Shown one piece after another: positions 17,027-28,500 of a DNA stretch of 64,000 bases. Numbering within the stretch: the stretch's first letter is position 1; each line of letters starts with the position of its first letter. Below the pieces are notes generated by a model that did no database searches, was not told the origin of the DNA, and saw nothing but the letters and a program-made list of their open reading frames with translations. The translations under genes were made by a program, and so were the position numbers. The DNA is taken from assembly GCF_900112025.1 (NCBI RefSeq), contig NZ_FOKL01000003.1:248001-312000 (forward strand), in the 5' to 3' direction. This stretch comes from Janthinobacterium sp. 344 (GTDB taxonomy: Bacteria > Pseudomonadota > Gammaproteobacteria > Burkholderiales > Burkholderiaceae_D).

Positions 17027-20000
17027 ATGAATACCAAGACACCGATCGACTCCTTCAGCTTTCGCCGCATCCTGGCGCGCAACGTCACCTTGCCGCTGGT
17101 CATCGGGGTCGTCACCGCCCTGGTCTTCGTTGGCCTGATCGCCTACCTGCTTTCCGCGCTGCGCTCGGTCGAGCATTCGGAGCGGGTCATCGGCAATGCG
17201 AACGAAGTCATGAAGTTGTCCGTCGACCTGGAAACGGGCATGCGCGGCTATCTGCTGACGGGCGATGAAACGTTCCTGGCGCCGTACAAATCCGGCAAGG
17301 CCAAGATCAGCGTTGAAATGAATACCTTGCTGGAACTGGTGCAGGATAGCCCCATCCAGGTGGACCGCTTGCGCCGCATCCGCGCGCTGCAGGGCCAGTG
17401 GCTGGAATACGCGGAAAGCGTGATCGGGCAGCGCCGCAACAACCAGGAATTCCTCGCGCGCGTGCGCCAGGGCGAAGGCAAGCTGGAGTTTGATGAAATC
17501 CGCCGCGAATTCCTCACCTTCCTGTCCATGGAACAGCGCTTGCGCCAGGAACGGGCCGACACGGCCGAGGGCCGCACCATGCTGGCCGTGGTGATCTTCC
17601 TGATTCTCAGCCTGGGCTTGTCCGGCATGCTGGCCTACCTGGGCCGGCGCGAACTGCTGCGCCTGTCCGACATCTACAATGAGGCGCTGGAGCAGCGCGG
17701 CAAGGATAACGACGTGCTGCAAGAGCAAGCCTGGCTGCGCATGGGCCAGACGGAACTGGCCGCGCACACGAGCGGCCAGCTGGCCCTGCCGCAACTGGGA
17801 CGGCAAGTGCTCGATTTCCTCGCCAACCGCCTGGACGTGGCCGTCGCCACCCTGTATGTGACCGATGACGACGGCAGCCTGCGCCGCACGGCCGTGTACG
17901 GTTTCAACGGGGAAGGCGTGAAGGACAAGCAAGTGTTCAAGCTGGGCGAAGGCCTGGTGGGCGAGACGGCACGCGAGAAAAAGCTCAAGCACATCAAGCA
18001 AGTGCCCGAGAATTACCTGACGGTGACGTCGAGCCTGGGCCGCGGCGCGCCGCTGGAGCTGATTCTGACGCCCGTCAACAACGAAGGCGACGTGAATGGC
18101 GTGATCGAACTGGGCTTTACGCATCCCGTCAGCCAGCGCGCCAAGGAATTGCTGAACCTGATCGCGGCGAATGTCGGCACCTCGCTGGAAGCGGCCCTGT
18201 ACCGCCAGCGCCTGCAAAACGTGCTGGAAGAAACGCAGCAATTGAATGAGGAGCTGGAAGTGCAGCAGGAAGAGCTGCGCACGGCCAATGAAGAACTGGG
18301 CGAGCAGTCGCGCGTGCTGGAGCAGTCGCAGGCGCACCTGGAAGAACAAAAGGCGGCGCTGGAGCAATCGAACGAGCAGCTGGCCGTGCAGGCGCTGTCG
18401 CTGGACCAGAAAAACATGGCCATCGGCCAGGCGCACGCCCAGCTCGAAGCGCGTGCCGAAGAGCTGCAGCGGGCCAGCCGCTACAAGTCCGAATTCCTGG
18501 CGAACATGTCGCACGAACTGCGCACGCCGTTGAACAGCTCGCTGATCCTGTCCAAGCTGCTGTCAGACAATAGCAGTGGCAACCTGACGCCGGAGCAAGT
18601 GACCTTTGCGCAAACCATTTATTCGGCCGGTAACGACTTATTAACCCTCATTAACGACATCCTCGACATTTCCAAGGTCGAGGCGGGCAAGCTGGAGCTG
18701 AACCCGGAAGCCGTGCCCTTCGATGAACTGCTGAGCAGCATGAGAATGCTGTTCGGCCCGCAGGCGCAGCAAAAGAAACTGGCCTTCAGCGTCAGCGTGG
18801 CGCCCGATGCGCCCGCCTCGTTCGTCAGCGACCGCCAGCGCCTCGAACAGATCCTGAAGAACCTGCTGTCGAACGCCATCAAGTTCACGGATGCGGGCAC
18901 GGTCGCCCTGCACGTCGATACGGATGAGGCGGGCAACGTGCGCTTCCAGGTGCAGGATTCCGGCATCGGCATCGCCGACGACCAGCAGCAAAAGATATTT
19001 GATGCCTTCCACCAGGCCGACGGCACCACCAGCCGCCGCTATGGCGGCACGGGCCTGGGCCTGTCGATTTCACGCGACCTGGCAGCCTTGCTGGGCGGCA
19101 CCATTGAACTGTCCAGCACGCCAGGCCAGGGCAGCACCTTCAGCCTGATACTGCCGCCGGCCATGCCGGAACGCGCCACGCCGGCCGCGCCGCCAGTGCC
19201 GCCAGCGGCGCCGTTCCAGCCGACGGCAAAGGCCGCCGCGCATGCGGCGCAGGCCGCCCCTGCCGCGCCAAAAGCCGCGCCCGCCGTCAAGCCCGTGCCG
19301 CTGCCCACCTTCCAGGATGACCGCGACAGCACGCCGCCAGGCAAGAGCGGCCAGCGTTCCGTGCTGGTGATCGAGGATGAACCATCGTTTGCCGGCATCC
19401 TGTTCGACCTGGCGCATGAAATGCAATACCGCTGCCTGGTGGCGCATGGCGCCGAGGAAGGCTTGCGCCTGGCGGAGGAATTCCTGCCCGACGCCATCCT
19501 GCTCGACATGGGCTTGCCGGACCGTCCCGGCTTGCTGGTCTTGCAGCAACTCAAGGAAAACCCGCTGACGCGCCATATCCCCGTGCACATCGTCTCCGGC
19601 AATGACCAGATCCAGGAAGCCATGCAGCTGGGCGCCATCGGCTACGCCACCAAGCCGCGCACGCGCGAGCAACTGAAAGAAGTGTTCCGCAAGCTCGAAT
19701 CGAAGTTCACGCAGCAGATGAAGCGCATCCTGCTGGTCGAGGACGATGAACGCCAGCGCGAAAGCGTGGTCCACCTGATCAGCGACGACGACGTGGAAAT
19801 CACGGCCGTGGCCTTGGGCGAACAGGCGCTGGAATTGCTCAAGACGCAGATTTTCGACTGCATGATCATCGACTTGAAGTTGCCCGACATCCAGGGCAAC
19901 GAATTGCTCGAACGCATGGAACACGAGGAACTGTGCTCGTTCCCGCCCGTCATCGTCTACACGGGCCGCAACCTGAGCCGCGAGGAAGAGTCCGACCTGA

Positions 20001-20536
20001 TGAAGTATTCGCGCTCGATCATCATCAAGGGCGCCCGTTCGCCCGAGCGCCTGCTGGACGAAGTCACCCTCTTCCTGCACAAGGTGGAGTCGGAGCTGTC
20101 GAGCGAGCGCCAGGGCATGCTGCAGCAGGTGCGCAGCCGCGAACGCGTGTTCGAAGGACGCAAGATCCTGCTGGTGGACGACGACGTGCGCAACATCTTC
20201 GCGCTGACGAATGCGCTGGAACAAAAAGGCGTGGTGGTGGAAATCGGCCGCAACGGCTTTGAAGCCATCAGCAAGCTCAATAGCGTGGATGATATCGACC
20301 TGGTCCTGATGGATGTCATGATGCCGGGCATGGATGGCCTGGAAGCGACGCGCCTGATTCGCGCCGATGGCCGCTACAACAAGCTGCCCATCATCGCCAT
20401 CACGGCCAAGGCCATGAAGAACGACCAGGAAGAATGCCTGCAGGCGGGGGCGTCCGATTACCTGGCCAAGCCGATCGACCTGGACCGCCTGTATTCATTG
20501 CTGCGCGTGTGGATGCCAAAGATGGAACGCATGTGA
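17027..20536 (+). CDS. CHASE3-GAF hybrid histidine kinase with three receiver domains
   Basis: A 1169-aa membrane sensor kinase. In order: TM helix (about 20-45), periplasmic CHASE3 domain (about 45-180, with DLETGMRGYLLTGDE), second TM (about 187-208), GAF domain (about 240-390), a long coiled coil rich in Glu/Gln (390-485), HisKA with the phospho-His near 496 (SHELRTPLNSSL), HATPase (DSGIGIADDQQQ, GGTGLGLSISRDLA), a Pro/Ala linker, then three receivers (DMGLPD, DLKLPD, DVMMPGMDG). The last receiver has full consensus. ATG 17027 (MNTKTPIDSF) is preferred over an upstream TTG. It heads a signalling operon with cheR and two more kinases. Confidence 0.9.
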   Translation: MNTKTPIDSFSFRRILARNVTLPLVIGVVTALVFVGLIAYLLSALRSVEHSERVIGNANEVMKLSVDLETGMRGYLLTGDETFLAPYKSGKAKISVEMNTLLELVQDSPIQVDRLRRIRALQGQWLEYAESVIGQRRNNQEFLARVRQGEGKLEFDEIRREFLTFLSMEQRLRQERADTAEGRTMLAVVIFLILSLGLSGMLAYLGRRELLRLSDIYNEALEQRGKDNDVLQEQAWLRMGQTELAAHTSGQLALPQLGRQVLDFLANRLDVAVATLYVTDDDGSLRRTAVYGFNGEGVKDKQVFKLGEGLVGETAREKKLKHIKQVPENYLTVTSSLGRGAPLELILTPVNNEGDVNGVIELGFTHPVSQRAKELLNLIAANVGTSLEAALYRQRLQNVLEETQQLNEELEVQQEELRTANEELGEQSRVLEQSQAHLEEQKAALEQSNEQLAVQALSLDQKNMAIGQAHAQLEARAEELQRASRYKSEFLANMSHELRTPLNSSLILSKLLSDNSSGNLTPEQVTFAQTIYSAGNDLLTLINDILDISKVEAGKLELNPEAVPFDELLSSMRMLFGPQAQQKKLAFSVSVAPDAPASFVSDRQRLEQILKNLLSNAIKFTDAGTVALHVDTDEAGNVRFQVQDSGIGIADDQQQKIFDAFHQADGTTSRRYGGTGLGLSISRDLAALLGGTIELSSTPGQGSTFSLILPPAMPERATPAAPPVPPAAPFQPTAKAAAHAAQAAPAAPKAAPAVKPVPLPTFQDDRDSTPPGKSGQRSVLVIEDEPSFAGILFDLAHEMQYRCLVAHGAEEGLRLAEEFLPDAILLDMGLPDRPGLLVLQQLKENPLTRHIPVHIVSGNDQIQEAMQLGAIGYATKPRTREQLKEVFRKLESKFTQQMKRILLVEDDERQRESVVHLISDDDVEITAVALGEQALELLKTQIFDCMIIDLKLPDIQGNELLERMEHEELCSFPPVIVYTGRNLSREEESDLMKYSRSIIIKGARSPERLLDEVTLFLHKVESELSSERQGMLQQVRSRERVFEGRKILLVDDDVRNIFALTNALEQKGVVVEIGRNGFEAISKLNSVDDIDLVLMDVMMPGMDGLEATRLIRADGRYNKLPIIAITAKAMKNDQEECLQAGASDYLAKPIDLDRLYSLLRVWMPKMERM

Positions 20537-20587
20537 TGGCAGTTTTTTGATGAAACAAATGGAGTGGCAACACATGGAGCGCAACTG

Positions 20588-21466
20588 ATGCCGACGCGCT
20601 ACACGGACGCGCAACTGCAGGCGCTGATGGAGGCTCTCTATCAGCGCTACAGCTACGATTTCCGCGACTACACCCTGCCCTCGCAGCGGCGCCGCCTGAA
20701 TCACGCGATCGAGCGTTTCCGCTGCGCGCATCTGGACGCCCTGCAGGAACTGGTGCTGGGCGACCCGGCCGCGTTCGGCGAATTGCTGCAGATTTTGACC
20801 GTGCCCGTCACGCAAATGTTCCGCGACCCGGCGTTTTTCCGCGCCTTGCGCGAGCAGGTGGTGCCCGTGCTGAAAACCTATCCGTCGCCCACGATCTGGG
20901 TGGCCGGCTGCTGCACGGGCGAGGAAGCGCTGTCGCTGGCCATCGTGCTGCACGAGGAAGGCTTGCTGGAGCGCAGCCGCATTTATGCCACCGATATCAA
21001 TCCGCAAGCGCTGGCCACGGCGGCCAGCGGCGTGTATCCGCTGCACCGCCTGGCGGAATATGGCGACAATTACGTGGCCGCCGGCGGCATGGGCCAGCTC
21101 AGCGAGTATTACACGGTCGAGCACGCCACCGTGCGCTTCCAGCAGCGCCTGCTCGACAAGATCAATTTTTCCGACCACAGCCTGGCAACGGACAGTGTCT
21201 TTGTCGAAACGCAATTAATTTGCTGCCGCAACGTCCTGATTTATTTCAACAAGACCTTGCAGGAGCGGGCCCTGGGACTGTTCCACGAATCGCTGTGCCA
21301 CCGAGGCTTCCTGGGGCTGGGCAGCAAGGAAAGCGTGCAGTTCACGCGCTTTGCCAGCGACTTCGAGCCATTGCCGGGGCCGGAAAAACTCTACCGCAAG
21401 CGTGCGCCATCGCGCGCCGCATCCTACTACGCTGGACGGCAAGGTTTTGCCAGGAATGAAACATGA
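20588..21466 (+). CDS. CheR-type protein-glutamate methyltransferase
   Basis: SAM-dependent methyltransferase of about 292 aa. The CheR N-terminal helical domain (YDFRDYTLPSQRRRLNHAIERF) is followed by the catalytic domain with SAM motif VAGCCTGEEALSLAIVLHEE, YATDINPQAL and the C-terminal ICCRNVLIYFNKTLQ. CheR methylates receptor glutamates, but no chemoreceptor or CheB methylesterase gene is nearby, so the target may be a kinase or an unlinked receptor. The ATG at 20588 follows TGGAGCGCAACTG; a GTG at 20564 is an alternative. The stop overlaps the next gene by four bases (ATGA). Confidence 0.88.
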   Translation: MPTRYTDAQLQALMEALYQRYSYDFRDYTLPSQRRRLNHAIERFRCAHLDALQELVLGDPAAFGELLQILTVPVTQMFRDPAFFRALREQVVPVLKTYPSPTIWVAGCCTGEEALSLAIVLHEEGLLERSRIYATDINPQALATAASGVYPLHRLAEYGDNYVAAGGMGQLSEYYTVEHATVRFQQRLLDKINFSDHSLATDSVFVETQLICCRNVLIYFNKTLQERALGLFHESLCHRGFLGLGSKESVQFTRFASDFEPLPGPEKLYRKRAPSRAASYYAGRQGFARNET

Positions 21467-22653
21467 TGAATGAAACAAGCACCAAACTGCTGATCGTCGA
21501 CGACTTGCCGGAAAACTTGCGCGCGCTCAATGCGCTGATCCGCGAGAGCGACCGCAGCGTCTACCAGGCGTCGTCCGGCGAAGAAGCGCTGGCCTTGCTG
21601 TTGGAACACGATTTCGCGCTGGCCATCCTCGACGTGCAAATGCCGGAAATGGATGGCTTTGAACTGGCGCAATTGATGCGCGGCACGGAAAAGACACGCC
21701 ACATTCCCATCGTCTTCGTCACGGCGGCCGGCAAGGAAATGAATTTCGCCTTCCAGGGCTATGAAAGCGGTGCCGTCGACTTCCTGCACAAGCCGCTCGA
21801 CATCAATGCCGTGCAAAGCAAGGTCAACGTCTTCGTGGCCCTGCACCAGCAGCGCAGCGAAACGCGGCGCCAGGTGCAGGCGCTGGAATACAGCCGCCAG
21901 CAGCAGGAAGCACTGCTGAAGGAGTTGCGCGCCACCCAGGCCGAGCTGCAGCGTTCGCTGCGCCTGCGCGACGAGTTCATGTCGATGGTGGCGCACGAAT
22001 TGCGCACGCCCTTGAATACGCTGTTCCTCGAAACCCAGATGCGCACCGTCAACCTGGAACGGGGCAACCTGGCCGCCTTCGAGCCGGACAAGCTGGGCAA
22101 GATGGTGGCGCGCGACGGCCGGCAGATCCGCAGCATGGTGCGCCTGATCGACGACATGCTCGACGTCTCGCGCATCAGCAGCGGCAAGCTGTCGATCCGC
22201 CGCGAAGCCGTTGACCTGACGACCCTGGTGCGCCGCGTGGCCGACGACCTGACGCCGTACGCGGCCGCCACCGGCAGCGTGCTGGAAGTGCTGGCCTTCG
22301 AACCGATCAACGGCTACTGGGACGCTTTCCGCGTCGAGCAGATTGTTGTCAACCTGATCAGCAACGCCGTGCGCTATGGCCAGGGCCAGCCCGTGGAAAT
22401 CAGCCTGGGCCAGACGCAGAACAGCGCCGTCATCGAAGTGCGCGACCATGGCATCGGCATCAATGCACGCGACCAGGAACGCATCTTCGACGCCTTCGAG
22501 CGCGTCATGCACCAGGACCGCACGGGCGGCCTGGGCCTGGGCCTGTTCATCACCAAGCAGCTGGTGGACGCGCACGGCGGCGCCATCACCCTGCAAAGCC
22601 AGCCCGGCAATGGCGCCCTGTTCAGCGTCACCCTGCCGCTGGCCGGCAGCTGA
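21463..22653 (+). CDS. Receiver-histidine kinase hybrid
   Basis: A soluble 396-aa protein. An N-terminal receiver (residues 1-125; VDDLPEN, phospho-Asp in LDVQMPEMDGFE, HKPLDI) is followed by a coiled coil and a kinase core: HisKA phospho-His near 178 (MVAHELRTPLNTLF), N-box NLISNAVRYG, G-boxes DHGIGI and GGLGLGLFITKQL. Such REC-HK proteins take phosphoryl input from another kinase and pass it on. It is translationally coupled to cheR and followed seven bases later by the next kinase. Confidence 0.9.
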   Translation: MMNETSTKLLIVDDLPENLRALNALIRESDRSVYQASSGEEALALLLEHDFALAILDVQMPEMDGFELAQLMRGTEKTRHIPIVFVTAAGKEMNFAFQGYESGAVDFLHKPLDINAVQSKVNVFVALHQQRSETRRQVQALEYSRQQQEALLKELRATQAELQRSLRLRDEFMSMVAHELRTPLNTLFLETQMRTVNLERGNLAAFEPDKLGKMVARDGRQIRSMVRLIDDMLDVSRISSGKLSIRREAVDLTTLVRRVADDLTPYAAATGSVLEVLAFEPINGYWDAFRVEQIVVNLISNAVRYGQGQPVEISLGQTQNSAVIEVRDHGIGINARDQERIFDAFERVMHQDRTGGLGLGLFITKQLVDAHGGAITLQSQPGNGALFSVTLPLAGS

Positions 22654-22660
22654 GGCGCGC

Positions 22661-25546
22661 ATGCATAGCGTCCACAGCACCGGCGCCAGCGGCGTGGCCT
22701 TCCTGCTGCAGCTGGAGCGCCGCCTGCGCCTGCTGCACGAGACGGGCGACATCCTCGCGCTGTCGGCGCAGATGCTGGGCCAGCGCCTGGGCGCGCAGCA
22801 AGTGGCATGCTTCGACATCGCCCAGAGCCTGCATTGCCCTACCCTCCAGCACGCGTGGAGCGATGGCCTGGAGACGGCTGCGGCCGGCGAATATTTTCTC
22901 GGCGACTATGCGGCCGGCCTGGCCGATGCGCTGGCTGCCGGTCACGCGCTGGCCGTCAGCGACGTGGCCATCGACCCACGCACGGCCATGCCGGCCGCGC
23001 TGGCCACCTTTGCCCGCCTGGGCATCCGCGCCTTTCTGAACATTCCCATCGCCAAGGATGGCCAGCTGGCGGCCCTGTTCGTCGTGCACAGCCGCGCAGC
23101 GCGCGTGTGGCAGGCGGCCGAGATCGAACTGGCCGTGCAAGTGTCGGAGCGGGTCTGGTCAACCATCCTGCGGGCCCAGGCGGAAGAGCAGCTGCGCCTG
23201 CTCAGTGCCAGCATGGAGCGGCAAGTGGCCGAGCGCACGCGCGAATTTGGCCGCACCTGGCAGGTCAGCCCGGATTTGCTGGGCGTGCTCAACCTTGATG
23301 GCTATTTCGAGCACACCAACCCCGCCTGGCAAGCCACCCTGGGCTGGTCGGCCGAGGAAATCCGCGCGACGCAGTTCTTCAATCTGATCCACCCCGACGA
23401 CTTGCCGCGCACCTATGCGGCATGGGATGCGGCCAACCAGGGCCAGCCGGCACTGCGTTTCGAGAACCGCTATCGCCACAAGCTGGGCGGATGGCACTGG
23501 CTGTCGTGGGTGGCCGTGCCCGAAGGCGACAAGGTGTATTGCAGCGCGCGCGACATCACCGTGGAAAAGAAGCTGGAAGCGGAGCTGGCGGCGCGCAACA
23601 GCGAGCGCGAACGGCTGTGGCGCAGCGCGCAAGACCTGATGGTGGCCATCGATACCGACGGCTGCTTCGCCGCCGTCAACCCCGCCGCCAGCGCCATCCT
23701 GGGCTGGTTGCCCGAGGAAATGCTGGGCCGCGGCCTGGACGAGTTCGTGCTGGAGGAAGACGTGCCGGCCACGCGGCTGGCGCTGCAGCAAGTATCGAAC
23801 ACGGCCATGCCCAGCTTCGAGAACCGCTACCGCCACCGCGACGGCGGCTACCGCTGGCTGTCCTGGGTGGCGGCCATCGAGGGCGACCTGATTTTCGCCA
23901 CGGGCCGCCACGTCACCCTGGAAAAAGAGGCGGAAAGCACCTTGCGCAGCATGCAGGAATCCTTGCGCCACAGCGAAATGGCCCTGCTGCAGTCGCAAAA
24001 GCTGGAAGCGCTGGGCAAGCTGACGGGCGGCGTGGCCCACGACTTCAATAACGTCCTGCAAATTATTTCCGGCAATCTGCAACTGCTGCACATGACGGTG
24101 GGCGACGATCCGGCGGCCGCCAAGCGCATCGCCAGCTCCACGGCGGCCGTGGAGCGGGGCGCGAAACTGTCGGCCCAGCTGCTGGCCTTTGCCCGGCGCC
24201 AGCCATTAAAACCGCTGGTGACGGACCTGGCGCACCTGCTGCGCTCGACGGAAGACCTGCTGCGGCGCGCCACCGGCGAGACCATCGAGACGCGGCTGCT
24301 GCTGGCCGACGACAGCTGGTGCGCCCTGGTCGACCCGCACCAGCTGGAAAACGTCATCCTCAACCTGGCCATCAATGCGCGCGACGCCATGGATGGCACG
24401 GGCCAGCTGACCATTGAACTGGGCAATATCGTGCTCGATGACGCCTTCGCGGCGCGCCATGCGGATGTGGCGCCCGGCGATTACGTGCAGCTGGCCATTT
24501 CCGACACGGGCACGGGCATTCCCGCCGAACTGCTGGACAAGATCTTCGAGCCCTTCTTCACCACCAAGAGCGAGGGCGAAGGCACGGGACTGGGGCTGTC
24601 CATGGCGTATGGCTTCCTGCGCCAGAGCGGCGGCCACCTGAAGGTGGACAGCGTGCCCGGGCATGGCAGCACCTTCCGCATCTACCTGCCGCGTTCGCTC
24701 GAAGCGGAAACGGAACTGCCCTTGCAACTGAGCGGTCCCGTACTGGGCGGCAAGGAAACCATCCTCGTCGTGGAAGACGACGTGCAGGTGCAAACGACGG
24801 TGGTCGACATGCTGCGCGGCCTCGGCTATTTCGTGCTGCGCGCCAGCGACGGCGAAAGCGCCATGAACATCATCGGCAGCGGCATCCCCATCGACCTGCT
24901 GTTTACGGACGTGGTGATGCCGGGCAAGGTGGCCAGCACGGAACTGGCGCGCCAGGCCCGGCTGATGCTGCCGCAGCTGGCCGTGCTGTTTACCTCGGGC
25001 TACACGCAGGACGCCATCATGCAGGGCGGCCGGCTGGAGCCCGGTGTCGAGCTGTTGAGCAAGCCCTACCGGCGCGAAGACCTGGCGCGGCGCATCCGCC
25101 ATTTGCTGGCCAACGGCCAGCATGTGACGGCGCTGCATGAATACCGCGCGCAACTGGCGCCGCAGCCAGACGCGGCGGCGGAACCCGCCGCGCCGCACGC
25201 GCGCCACATTCTGCTGGTGGAAGACAACGGGGACGCGCGCGCCATGACCAGCGAGCTGCTGGCCATGCTGGGCCATGTGGTGATGGCCGTGGGCACGGCC
25301 GAGGAAGCCTTGAACTTGCTGGGCACGCCGGGACTGGAACTGCTGCTGACCGATATCAGCCTGCCGCAGATGTCGGGCGTGCAGCTGGCCGAGGTCGCCG
25401 CGCGCGACTATCCGCAGCTGGAAGTGGTGTTTTCCACCGGCCATGCCCCCGCCAATTCCGGCGTCAGCGACCCGCAGGCGCGTTTCCTCGTGAAACCGTT
25501 CACCATCGAGCAGCTGCAGCAAGCCTTGCTGGCGCCAGGCCGCTGA
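22661..25546 (+). CDS. GAF/PAS hybrid histidine kinase with two C-terminal receivers
   Basis: A soluble 961-aa hybrid kinase. In order: GAF-like domain (about 10-175), PAS (about 205-310, LLGVLNLDGYFEHTNPAW), second PAS (about 325-430), HisKA with phospho-His near 460 (GKLTGGVAHDFNNVLQII), HATPase (NLAINARDAMDG, GTGIPAELLD, GEGTGLGLSMAYGF), receiver 1 (ILVVEDDVQVQ, TDVVMPG) and receiver 2 (ILLVEDNGDAR, TDISLPQMSG). From HisKA onward it is closely similar to the convergent gene at 25547-28744, so the two are paralogues. I chose the ATG at 22661, seven bases after the previous stop. Confidence 0.88.
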   Translation: MHSVHSTGASGVAFLLQLERRLRLLHETGDILALSAQMLGQRLGAQQVACFDIAQSLHCPTLQHAWSDGLETAAAGEYFLGDYAAGLADALAAGHALAVSDVAIDPRTAMPAALATFARLGIRAFLNIPIAKDGQLAALFVVHSRAARVWQAAEIELAVQVSERVWSTILRAQAEEQLRLLSASMERQVAERTREFGRTWQVSPDLLGVLNLDGYFEHTNPAWQATLGWSAEEIRATQFFNLIHPDDLPRTYAAWDAANQGQPALRFENRYRHKLGGWHWLSWVAVPEGDKVYCSARDITVEKKLEAELAARNSERERLWRSAQDLMVAIDTDGCFAAVNPAASAILGWLPEEMLGRGLDEFVLEEDVPATRLALQQVSNTAMPSFENRYRHRDGGYRWLSWVAAIEGDLIFATGRHVTLEKEAESTLRSMQESLRHSEMALLQSQKLEALGKLTGGVAHDFNNVLQIISGNLQLLHMTVGDDPAAAKRIASSTAAVERGAKLSAQLLAFARRQPLKPLVTDLAHLLRSTEDLLRRATGETIETRLLLADDSWCALVDPHQLENVILNLAINARDAMDGTGQLTIELGNIVLDDAFAARHADVAPGDYVQLAISDTGTGIPAELLDKIFEPFFTTKSEGEGTGLGLSMAYGFLRQSGGHLKVDSVPGHGSTFRIYLPRSLEAETELPLQLSGPVLGGKETILVVEDDVQVQTTVVDMLRGLGYFVLRASDGESAMNIIGSGIPIDLLFTDVVMPGKVASTELARQARLMLPQLAVLFTSGYTQDAIMQGGRLEPGVELLSKPYRREDLARRIRHLLANGQHVTALHEYRAQLAPQPDAAAEPAAPHARHILLVEDNGDARAMTSELLAMLGHVVMAVGTAEEALNLLGTPGLELLLTDISLPQMSGVQLAEVAARDYPQLEVVFSTGHAPANSGVSDPQARFLVKPFTIEQLQQALLAPGR

Positions 25547-28500
25547 TCAATCGGCGGGCGGGCGCACCTTCAGGGCGCCGGCCAGCTCTTCCAGGCTGAA
25601 GGGCTTGCGCAGGAAGCGCGCGCTGGCGTCCTGCATCAGGCTGGCGCCCCAGTCATGGCCGGAGGCAAAAATCACTTCCAGCCGCGGCCAGTGCTCGCGC
25701 GCATGGCGCGCCAGGTCCAGGCCCGACATGGTGGGCAGGCTGATATCCGTCACCAAGACGTCCAGGCCCGGCAACGCCAGCATGGGCAAGGCATCCTCGG
25801 CGCTGGCCACGCCATGCACGGTGTGGCCCAGCATGTTGAGCATTTCCGTCGTCATGCCGCGCGCATCGTCGTTGTCTTCCACCAGCAGGATGCGCCGGCC
25901 GGACGGGTCGGGCGCGCCCACCAGGCGGCGGTCGGCCAGCAGGTGGCGCAACCGCCGCGCCAGGTCTTCGCGCCGGTACGGCTTGCTCAGCAGTTCCACG
26001 CCCGGGTCCAGCTTGCCATCTTGCATGATGGCATTGTGCGTATAGCCCGAGGTGTACAGCACGGCCAGCTCGGGCAGCAGCAGGCGCGCCTGCTGCGCCA
26101 GCTGCTTGCTGCTGACGGGACCCGGCATGACCACGTCCGTAAACAGCAGGTCGACGGCCACACCCGTGCGCAGCAGGGACAGGGCCGATGCGCCGTCGTC
26201 CGCGTGCAGCACGTCATAGCCGAGGCCGCGCAGCATGTCGACGACCGTCTGCTGCACGGGCGCATCGTCTTCCACCACGAGGATGGTCTCGCCGCCGCCC
26301 AGCACGGGGCCGCCCAGGCCCGGCGGCGGCTCGGCCAGCTTTTCAAGCGAACGGGGCAGATAAATCTTGAAGGTCGTGCCGGCCCCCGGCGCGCTGTGCA
26401 CCTTGATGTGGCCGGCACTCTGGCGGATGAAGCCATACGCCATGGACAGGCCCAGCCCCGTGCCCTCGCCTTCGCGCTTGGTGGTAAAGAACGGCTCGAA
26501 GATCTGGTCGATCACGTCGCGTTCCATGCCGTGGCCCGTGTCCGTGATGGTCAGCAGCACATACTGGCCCGCCAGCACGTCGGCATGCAGGCTCGCGTAG
26601 GCGGCATCGAGCGTGACATTGCTCAAGGTAAAGGTCAGGCGCCCGCCCTTCTGCATGGCGTCGCGCGCATTGATGGCCATGTTCAGCAGCACGTTTTCCA
26701 TCTGGTTCGGATCGACCAGGGTATGCCACAGGCCGTCGCTGATGAAGGTTTCCTCGAAAATATCCTCGCCCAGCGCGCGGCGGATCAGTTCATGCATGCG
26801 GCGCAGCAAGTGCCCCAGGTCCGTCACCAGCGGCTTCAGCGGTTGGCGCCGCGCAAAGGCCAGCAGTTGCGACGACAGCTTGGCGCCCCGCTCGACGGCG
26901 GAGGCGGCCGAATCGAGCCGGCTGGCCGCCTGCGGGTTGTCGGCCACGGTCAGTTTCAGCAGTTGCAGATTGCCCGAGATAATTTGCAGCACATTATTGA
27001 AATCGTGGGCCACGCCGCCCGTCAGCTTGCCGATCGATTCCAGTTTTTGCGCCTGCAGCAAGGCTTGTTCGCTGCGCACCAGCGCCAGCCGCGCGTCCTT
27101 TTCATCCGTGACGTCGCGGCCGATGGCGTGGATCAGTTTTTGCGCCGGCACGGCCGTCCAGGAAATCCAGCGGTAGCCGCCGTCGCGGCGCCGGTAGCGG
27201 TTTTCCATGCGCAGGGTCGGCGCGCCATGGGCCAGGCGCGACAAATCCTGCAAGGCCGCCATGCGGTCGTCGGGATGCACGAGGCTGATGAAATCCATGC
27301 CCAGCGATTCGATCTCGGGGCGGTCCAGGATGTTCGTCCAGGCCGGATTGACGGCGATGATGATGCCGCGCATGTCGGCCACCAGCATGATGTCGGTCGA
27401 CAAGCGCCACATGCGGTCGCGGTCGGCCGTGCGGTTGGCCATCTCCACTTCCAGCGAGGAATTCAGGTAGGCCATCTTTTCCAGCAAATTCTTCTGTTCC
27501 TGCACGTCCGTATTCGTGCCCACCCAGCGCAGCACCTTGCCCGCCTCGTCGAACAGCGGCAAGGCGCGCGCCAGGAACCAGCGGTACTGGCCATCGCTGA
27601 CGCCGCGCATGCGGAATTCATATTCGTAGGCGCAGCAGGCGGCGAGGGCCCGTTGCCAGCTTTGCTGGGTCGCCCGCTGGTCGTCCGGATGCACGCAGTG
27701 GCGAAAGCCGCCATCGACCAGCGACTGCATGCTCTGCCCCGTGTAATCGCACACCTGCTCGTTGACCCAGTAGGTGGCGCCGTTCGCATCGGCCAGCCAG
27801 GCCTGGTTCGGCATGGTGGAAGCGAGCGAACGGAACTGCGCCTCGCTGTCGAGCAAAGCGTTGCGGGCCTGCCGGTGTTCGTCGATATCCTCGCAGGAGC
27901 CGTACCATTTCACGGGATTGCCGGACTCGTCCTGCCGGCAATACGCGCGCGAATGCACCCAGCGATACTGTCCATCCTGGCGCCGCACCCGCATTTCCGC
28001 ATCGAACGGCTGGCTGCTGCCCACCGATTCACTCCACGCAGCCAGCGACTGGGCAATGTCATCGGGATGAATCGATTCCAGCCAGTTGGTGCCCAGGCCG
28101 CTGTTGCCCGTCCATTCGCGCCAGCGCTGGGCCACGTAATCGAGCTTGCCGTCGATGTCGGCCGTCCACAGCACCTGGGTATTGAGTTCGATCGCGTAAT
28201 GAAAATGTTCGCGGCTGTCGCGCAGGCTCTTTTCCAGCTGGCCCCGTTCAATGACGTGCGAAGCGGCGCGCGCGGCCAGCGCCAGCAAGTCGATCTCGGG
28301 CTGGGTGGGGTGGCATGGCGCCTGGAACAGCAAGCCCAGCACGCCCAGGATATGGCCGCTGGCGCCAAACACGGGCGCGACCCAGCCAGCCCGGTAGCCG
28401 TGCAGCATGGTCTCCATGCGGCCGGCGCTCCATTGCAGGTCGCGCGTGATGTCGCCGCAATACACGGGCGCGCCGGAAAAGGCGGCCGCACTGAACGGCG